NCBI RefSeq assembly: GCF_001039355.2
Contig: NW_019775473.1
Location: 310,947-374,946 of the forward strand
Length of the DNA stretch: 64,000 nucleotides
Source of the DNA: Lingula anatina
Lineage: Eukaryota; Brachiopoda; Lingulata; Lingulida; Lingulidae
Direction: 5' to 3'
Program-made: the position numbers and the translations under genes
Shown: positions 56,456 to 64,000 of the stretch, in pieces
Position numbering within the stretch: the first letter of the stretch is position 1
Layout of the letters: each line of letters opens with the position of its first letter
The notes under the pieces: generated by a model
The model's database searches: none
The model's input: the letters and a program-made list of their open reading frames with translations, nothing else
What the model was told of the DNA's origin: nothing

Positions 56456-59400
56456 AGAAGAAAACTTTATATACCTGTTATAGGCCTACTGATATCAATA
56501 TTTATTCGTACTAAATCTGTGATTTTCAAACATCGCTTCTGAAGAAGGTTATGGTAATGGCATGTTTTATACTAATGCATTCATATGTTTAATGCATTGC
56601 TTCATTTATTTCTTTATGCTTTTATCTAGCCGTTATTGAAAACGTTATATATCCAGCTAATCATTGTGTATGGCAGTGTGTATGATGCGTCCAGACACAG
56701 CTAACACATTTCTTTATTGTGTCCATGATTGATATCAAATTTTTTTCTAACGTAGCCTACACTGTAGACGTGCCTTGTGATTTTCAAAGGTTTTAATTTT
56801 CTGTATGTCATTATTTTTCTGTCGTAACCATTACTTAAGATGAACCCGTTTTAAATGTGATAAAACGTTAAAGAAAAAATATAAAGATATAATTGCAAGG
56901 TAAATTCTAGTGACATTGCAGATGCTCTTTGTCAAGTCTGTGCTTTTGAATAAAATTTTAGAATAAGAAGTCGTGTAATAATCTAGTGTACATGAGAGAA
57001 GCAGTGCGAGCCCCATATTACGCCAAAAAAGATATAGGTTTTGCTGTATGGAATCTTTTTGCTTATGAACCCATTTATTTTTCCGTGGATTTTATATAGA
57101 ATACAGCACGCCATTCCTCCCATGTTATTTAAATCCCAATTATAAAATAAAAGGGGATAATATTTTTTAATGTTTTTCTGCACGGATTTCACACTTTATC
57201 AATAACGAATACATCTGGTAATCATATACATACGTGTGTAAGTCTGTTTTTGTTTAGTACGTGAAACACAAACACATGCGTAACAGCAGTTTAAAGGCCA
57301 CAGCGATTTTCATTCGAGATATGAACGTTCGCAACCGCCTATTACACATCATAATACTATTTCAGAACTAATCACTTTGTCAAACACGAAATCATTTCCA
57401 TGGCTGCTTGAGACAGTCAAGGAAGTTATTTGAAATTGAATATATTTGAGAATTAACTTTTTACGTCATGTTGCATGTGCAGTGTTACTCCTGAGGGAAT
57501 TGGCAGATCTCGTTACAATCCAATAATAACCGGTTCCGATATGGCGTTGGCATGTGTATATGGTCTGAAGGTGTAAGAATGATTAGTGCTGACAGACGGG
57601 GAAATCAAACATCCCCAAGCACCGAGAATTTATTTTTTCATCAATCTTCCTATTTATTGTGATCCCAAACGCAATGTGCGTACGATTTATATAAGATACA
57701 GAGAAAAAACATTATTGACAGGTTGCTGTGTTGTTGGGGAAGTACAAATGGTAATGCATTCTTGGAGGACTTTGTTAATAAAAGAACTTTAAAAGGTATC
57801 AGATAAGAAGCAGTAAGGGCGTTTGGAGGTTAAATATTTCATTTATATTTTGTCGATGCACTTTTTCGTGCACGAGGATAATTGTCGATGCCTTTGCAAG
57901 GAATTAAAAAGTTTAAAGAATGGCTCTTCTTTTCAATAAATTTACTAAATACCTTGAATGTCGTCATTTGTGTTTTTGAACTTATATATAGCCCTTTATC
58001 AGAGACTGATGAAAGACAAACTAGGAGCAGAAGGAAAACTCAATCACTTCCATTTACCGCTTTTCCATGGGTAAATACGTTGAAATACAAGTCCAAAAGG
58101 TTTAATCATCTTTTCATTCTTTTAATTGATTTTAAGAAAAAGTAATTTCTTTACCTGAAAAAATCATTAGCTCATTCGTAGCATTTTAAGAAGCTGTGAT
58201 ATACATGTTAATTATGATTTAAGGTTGACAGCATGATACGTAAAAAGTTTTTTATAAAACTTTTTAATTCGTAGAGACTCAGAAAAATAATAAAATGTTC
58301 ATGCTTTGCACTAAGCCTCCAATAATTGGCGGTTTCTGCGTTTTGTCGTGCGAGGTGAGGGTTGGTGCCATTTAGTACAGGCTACCGTGTCTCCAAGCAG
58401 TAAACAATGAGCATGCAGCATTCCTCCGATAGCCCCCTGAGTCACCGTCTGATGGCCACCGCATGCAACTGCCGCGATGTCATGCTGCGCTTCTCTATCT
58501 GTGCCAGAAGTGATTCCATTACCGATTGGATTCCGTCGGTTTCGGGTGCTGGACAGCGCTGGCGATGTACAGTGCTTGTTTTAAGCAAGCTGCTGTTTCT
58601 CCGATTAGTTGTCTTCTCTAGCTAGCTGTTTGTCGGTCGGCGAAATTGATGATGGGCTCGGAGCCGACTGAATGAATATGTACGCCGAGGTCAGCCCGTA
58701 GCCCAAGTCGCAACCGACCTCAGACATCGCGCACAGTTCATGCCTACGTTGAGCTCTCCTGGTCTTCTTCTGTCGCGCAGCCCACGTGCTTGTTGGTGGT
58801 GACCGTGCCTATTATCCGTATTAGTATTGGGGGCATAGAAGAAGTATATGAGTTAGGATACACGTTCGTCCGAGTAAGTCTACTGTGCTGATCAGCCTGT
58901 CAAAGTCAAATACGTTCTCGTTTAAGCTTCGTTACATTCCGTAGTTTAAAGTAATCAGGAAAGAGGAAAATAAAGAAAAAATATACTTAAGAAAGAAATC
59001 CCCATCTATATCATAGACCCAAGGGCTTTTTTGTGAAATGTAATGTTAGTGAATCCGTTCGCTGATAAGTGTTTTGTACGTTAAATCTGGATGTTTGGGT
59101 GATGCCCATGAACTGAGAGACTGATAAGGTTCCACTTCGAAAATATATCTTACTATTGAAAAGTGGTAGCACAAAACCATGTGTACAAGGCTGTCCTGCG
59201 TACGTCACTTCCGGCTAAGAATGGCCGGACTCGGAAGCAACAGTGAAATGCTCATGTAATGCATGTACAATAAAGCGGGGAAAACCGAATGCCTATAACA
59301 CGTATTGGCTCCTAAATGTCGTAAAAACCTTTTTTGGCAGTAAAGGTATGCATAAAGGATCATTTCTGTTATGACGAAATGTTGTTGCCTATGCCAAGAA

Positions 59401-62400
59401 TAATAGGCTATTTTCGGAATTTCACACCACTTCCCATTGCGATGCACATTTTTCCTTACACCAAGCCTATTTTACCCTCCAGTTGTGTCGAGCTACTTCC
59501 TTATAGTAGACATTTAAACTGCTGGTACCGGAGAAATGATCCAGAAAAAAAGCTGTCCGGCATAAGAATATACTTTCTCTGTATGGGGTATCATTTGCCT
59601 GCCAAGGATGAATGTTTTTAGATTTGAAGTTTTCTCCAAATATTTAGCATCCGTCTTTCATTGTAAATACCTTTACCAGGGCATTAAATCAATATTTAAT
59701 GACTGCGAAATGGACCGTACTGATTGGCATTGCGCATTACTAAACAGTCCCTTTTCTAAAAACAAAATGATGGGCGTAGGGCTTGAGTGGAGTGTTCTAA
59801 TGGGTTGTTCTTAATGTACAGGTACGTGTATCTCAGTTCTTCCCATCATTATATGAAACAATACTTCAACACGCTCACATAACAAGGACACACGCCTTTC
59901 AAACCGAACCCATTTTATGAAACAAATATGGTTTTAAGAAAACAGCATATAAATATTAATTGGCATTTATGGATTAATAAACTAGTTGCCATTCCAAATA
60001 AAAACGGTTGTATCAGTTCGGCATTGACTTATCCCAATTCCTGGCAGTGATTAACGATGGATCAGTATTGGCAAACAAGCCAACGCCTAGCTCTGCCAGA
60101 AGCCCCATCTTGTCTGGTGTTGATCAGAGTTGATTGCACTCCAGTAGCTGGTTACACGGACTAGATTGATACGGTTTCTCAGTTTGGCAGGCAATGGGTT
60201 TTTTTGCAGGTCATTTGAGGGGAGATATTTAATTTGCCTTGGAATTGGTAGAGATATGGGTGAGACGAGGTGGCGAGTGCTGTGTCCTTTTTATGGCAGG
60301 TTATTGATGTATAACTACTAAGTGTAAGGAAATAGTTGAAACTGGCGAAATTGACTATACACGAAGTGTGTTTGGTGCAAAATGCCAATCGGACAAAAGT
60401 TACCTGTTTTAAAGATGACTTTAGTTTTGCGGTTAATTACATATAAGGTGGCTAGAGTGGGATAGCTGACTGCGTAATGTCGACTTTGCGATATCGGTCA
60501 AAGATGGCTTCACAAAACGCCGCGATTGCAAAACGTCAGTTGGCTGCATAACCATGGATAGCCGAGAACTGTTACATGACAACACCTTTCCTGTCATAAT
60601 AAACATCGCAATTGATAACTTGATGGCGTGTTCATAAGACATTAAATGGATGAAAATAAAACATTAAATAACTTATTATTTTCCAAAGATGTAGTATGCT
60701 GACATTAATTCATTTTTATACGGTCATCGTTACCGTCTCGGGGGCGGGGAGGGGCGGGGGGAACAAGGAACCGTCCCTCTGGTGGTCAACATTTGAAACA
60801 AGTCTTATTATTAGAATGCTAAAATGAAGATTTTGGAGTAAAACTCAATTGATCTAACTGACTCCACTGACTGACTTTGAGTGATAAAATTAAATAATGT
60901 CTTCTAAGAAACAGTTATGTTTAATCTCAGTTCCCATGTTTAAGCGAACAACTGAAGGTTAGACTAGTCTTGAAATAATGCTTTTCAAACTTATCTATCT
61001 ATCTATCTATCCATCTATTCATTTATTTATCAAAACTTGATATAAAGACAAACGGCTTTTCTGTTTTTTTTCTTTCAACTCGTATTTATATATTGACACC
61101 AAATCCTGTTGTGAAGCATTGCATATTCATTCACATCACCGCAATTTGAAATCGAGAGATGATGAGCACAATTATCTACAAAATTAATTTTGAGTTATGC
61201 ACGTAGAAACAGTATTGGGTAACATTAATTCAAACATTTGCTATCAGTCAAAAGACTTTTTCCCAAATATCAAGGGCGGTGTATATATACTGCCATAAAT
61301 GTTTGATAGCAGTGATGACGGCTCATTTCAAACGTTGTCAGGGTAGAAGTGTTAATTCTAGGCGTCGATAATTGATGACTGATCGTCAAATATGACACGT
61401 ATCGCGGCATTAGCAGTGCCATAGTTTGAAATTAAACAATACAGATTATCTGGTAATTAGGTAACACGTGTCGAGTTAATGCGGCAAGAGTGCTCTCAAG
61501 TGCAAATATGAGATACACTGATGAACTTAGCAAGGTAATCTCAGGCAACATTGAAATAATTAATGGTATCATTAACAAATGCTAGTATGCGGGTTAAAAT
61601 AATGCCGTTTTGACGCGTATGTATTTAACGAAAACATTGTCTGTGCAACTATCGACCTTCAGATTTGATAGTTTATGGTTGAAGAGTGCCTTGAAATTCG
61701 CGGAATGCGTGCATTTAACATGATGTTCCTGTTTAAACTAGCTATAATATACATGTGATGCGTCATTTCATCCTATGCAAAGAATATATTATCAATATCC
61801 ACCTCTTTTTGTCAAATTACCGGAATCAAAAGAAATCAAAAGAAAAAAAACTTGAACTATATTGTATGTTACCTATTTATTGAAATCGACTCAATTTTCA
61901 TAGAATCTGAGACCTTATTTGAATAACAGCTTTAAAAGTCTTTGTAACGTCTAATACTTGTAATCAAACCCATTTTAGAAAGGTGAGGGGAAGGAATTCC
62001 CCTTAGACCCCCCTTCTGTACTGCTTTTCGACTAACGTGGTCGATTAAACTAGGGGAAGGGGGTTCCTCTGCCAGTGCATGGGGGGAAACTGTACCTGCC
62101 GTGTACATAATTTTCTCTTACAACACTACTGGCAGTTACTATTCTTTTTTTCCATTTTTCTGAGCACAGATGTCACTTCGTTACTTAAAATCCAGCCTGA
62201 TATCAATGTTTAATTGCTATCAAATCACCATCTTGTACATGGGCAACCTCATGCAGAACAGTTCTCCGCCTGTTGTATTATTTCGCGAAAGGGTGTCCCT
62301 TTGCAATTTGAAATTAAGGTTTCGTGCGTTACAGCGTGATGCATTTCTGTACAAGTCGACTTGAAATTCCCATGGCTTACCATTCGATACTTCCACTTAG

Positions 62401-63533
62401 CGTTTGAGATAGAAGTTTTGAGCTTGTTTTTATCTTATCAAGTTTTATATTATGAAAAAGGAGTAAGTTGAATATACCATTCGAAGAGTCTTCAATGCGA
62501 GCAGATTTGAAGAAAAGTAACATTACTTGACTAGTAGGGCACACGTAAACTGGCAATTATTGAAAGTGCCCAGATCATTAATACATATTATCAAATAGGT
62601 CCGTAATGATATACAGTGTACATAGATTCCAGTTAATTATCAGCCACACTATTTTCCAAAGCTTCTGCCATATTGCAACTACTTAATCACTACAAAATAA
62701 AAAGCACAATTCAATTTGAATTCTACCGTTCATCATTAAAAAGAAATTATTAAAACCAGAATCAATCACTTCGATTTTCATTAGACGATGCAAAATGTCC
62801 GTTCATAATCGGTGTAATGCATGATCCCAAACATTTGTCGTTTGCACCAGAAACCTCGAAATAAAACGACATTTTACAATCTATCAAAAAAACAAGAACT
62901 CTTTACATAAAACATCACCTTCATCAACTCTTAATCCCAGTATATCGCGCCTTCAACTTTGATTGATATTTTTTCAAAAATGTATTACTCGAACGATTCT
63001 TATTAATTTCCCTCCGAGCAATTAGGATTATTTGTTCGCGCTGTAATAGGAATGTCATGTAAATCGTCATTTATTGGAGACGTATGGAGTCATTAATTAA
63101 CATGGTCGTGTTCTTGGAATACACGGCGCTAATAGGTCTATTAATACTAGAATCCCTGCAGAGTACAAAACACGTTAATGCAAATCAATATCCGCCGTGT
63201 GCTTTTATTATTATTTTTTTTCCGAAATATACGTGGATTTGTAAAATCGCGTACGGACCACGATAAACTGTCAGCGTGAATTGAATGCGCAGAAATTGGC
63301 ACAGCTTTTAGGATTTTTTTCGTGGCAAATCTGCATTTTTAGCGACACGTGGTATTATGTTACTCTTTTCTACAAGTGGCAACGGCGGCCGAAAATGTCA
63401 TGTGCACCAATACGCATGTACCATAATTATGCAAACAGGTGTTAATTATCAAGAATTTACCTATTTCCAGTCAGGGCTGATGCGCCTACCTTTCCTTTCC
63501 CTGTGATAAGTAAGTCTGATTTTTAATAGTACC
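56456..63533. other. Long intergenic region without a supported gene
   Basis: Only short frames without domains. A GC-richer patch at about 58320-58800 may be a promoter or non-coding first exon. A TCTA microsatellite lies at 60990-61030. The stretch 63000-63430 contains ATTATGCAAAC, CAGGTG and several TAAT cores and could be an enhancer; I cannot test this. Confidence 0.45.
56949..56954 (+). terminator. Poly(A) signal AATAAA after the intronless GPCR
   Basis: AATAAA within TTTTGAATAAAATTTTAG, about 490 bp past the stop codon. Confidence 0.45.
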
Positions 63534-63539
63534 TTTATT
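63534..63539 (-). terminator. Candidate poly(A) signal of the right-edge GPCR
   Basis: TTTATT, which is AATAAA on the minus strand, about 250 bp beyond the stop codon at 63789-63791. Confidence 0.4.
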
Positions 63540-63788
63540 AAAGAAGCAACATATTCAACGACAATATCATACATTAGTGAAATAATAATAATAATATGTT
63601 ATCCAACATAATAACCACTAACAGCTTTTCGTAAATAGCACTTCATTCAACACCTAGAATTTTTCACGTTCACACGCTATCATACATAGTTTAAGTCCTT
63701 GACTGATTTGCGAATAGTTCGACTTCAGAAAGCAAGTCTGTATATGTTCAACCACACATACACAACACAGTGTGCATTGGCATATACC

Positions 63789-64000
63789 TTAACTGACCCT
63801 CTCAGAACAATCGAGAGTGGTTAAATGATGGACGTGGTTCAGGGGATAGCGTTCGTCTTTGGCCATCTGCCGCAGGGAGTTCCCTCTTGAGCTGCCCCTC
63901 CACCGGCGCACAGTTGTCTCAACGTTAAAATTAAACTGCGCTCCTCGACGGCAACAGAGAAGTTTCTGAAAGCCTCGCCTGAATTTAGAATACACGAAGG
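63789..64000 (-). CDS. GPCR C-terminal end, truncated by the window edge
   Basis: The frame is open to the window end. Read on the minus strand, the first complete codons give FVYSKFRRGFQKLLCCRR, the end of TM7 (the xFVY of NPxxY) followed by helix 8 with two palmitoylation-type cysteines. A basic cytoplasmic tail of about 50 residues ends in DCSERVS. This is the usual architecture at the end of a class A receptor; the seven-helix body lies beyond position 64000. The reading rests on helix 8 alone. Confidence 0.7.
   Translation of the reverse strand, partial: FVYSKFRRGFQKLLCCRRGAQFNFNVETTVRRWRGSSRGNSLRQMAKDERYPLNHVHHLTTLDCSERVS

Noticed and set aside
58407..58625. 72-codon ORF in a GC-richer patch
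   Set aside because: No domain and no splice signals in phase; the patch may be regulatory or a non-coding exon, but the frame is not supported.
1..64000. CRISPR arrays, prophage, bacterial operons
   Set aside because: Nothing of the kind; direct repeats here are microsatellites, minisatellites and segmental duplications in a eukaryotic genome.

Overview
The window is eukaryotic. Genes are split by GT-AG introns, intergenic space is long and AT-rich, there are many microsatellites, and small inverted-repeat transposons are common. A rough-type (Ro) homeobox gene, a secreted phospholipase A2 carrying a chitin-binding module, several class A GPCRs and tandem small secreted peptides point to a marine invertebrate, most likely an invertebrate deuterostome such as a hemichordate or lancelet. 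The species is an inference. It is an assembled genomic sequence with one 25-base N gap (18373-18397) and a single N at 45222. All gene models below were spliced by eye and checked for reading phase.

Layout. 148-1461 (+): an unrecognised 437-codon ORF. 3931-8238 (-): a six-exon gene for a 333-aa secreted protein with a CBM14 chitin-binding domain, a WSC-like cysteine domain and a catalytic PLA2 domain. 10988-13722 (-): a paralogue (five exons, 295 aa) without the CBM14 exon. 15933-about 17259 (+): the Ro homeobox gene, with its 3' end unresolved. 20366-42240 (+): a tandem array of about 6 kb units holding four genes (A-D) for short, cationic, eight-cysteine secreted peptides. They share a phase-1 intron plan, a TATA box, an upstream repeat module and, in three copies, a non-coding last exon. 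Copy B is rearranged.

42488-47977: a 2.7-kb tandem duplication carrying two near-identical first exons of a GPCR. Only the second is followed by the remaining exons (48794-49035 and 52007-52488), giving a 524-aa receptor. 55343-56455 (+): an intronless GPCR with unusual switch residues. 63789-64000 (-): the C-terminal end of another GPCR, cut by the window edge. The 56.5-63.5 kb stretch holds no gene I can support.

No operon-like coupling is expected. The clear themes are local tandem duplication (PLA2 pair, peptide array, GPCR exon) and extracellular proteins. The peptide array is the best candidate for something undescribed: four cationic, acid-free 8-Cys peptides with one cysteine framework and shared cis elements, in a family I do not recognise.
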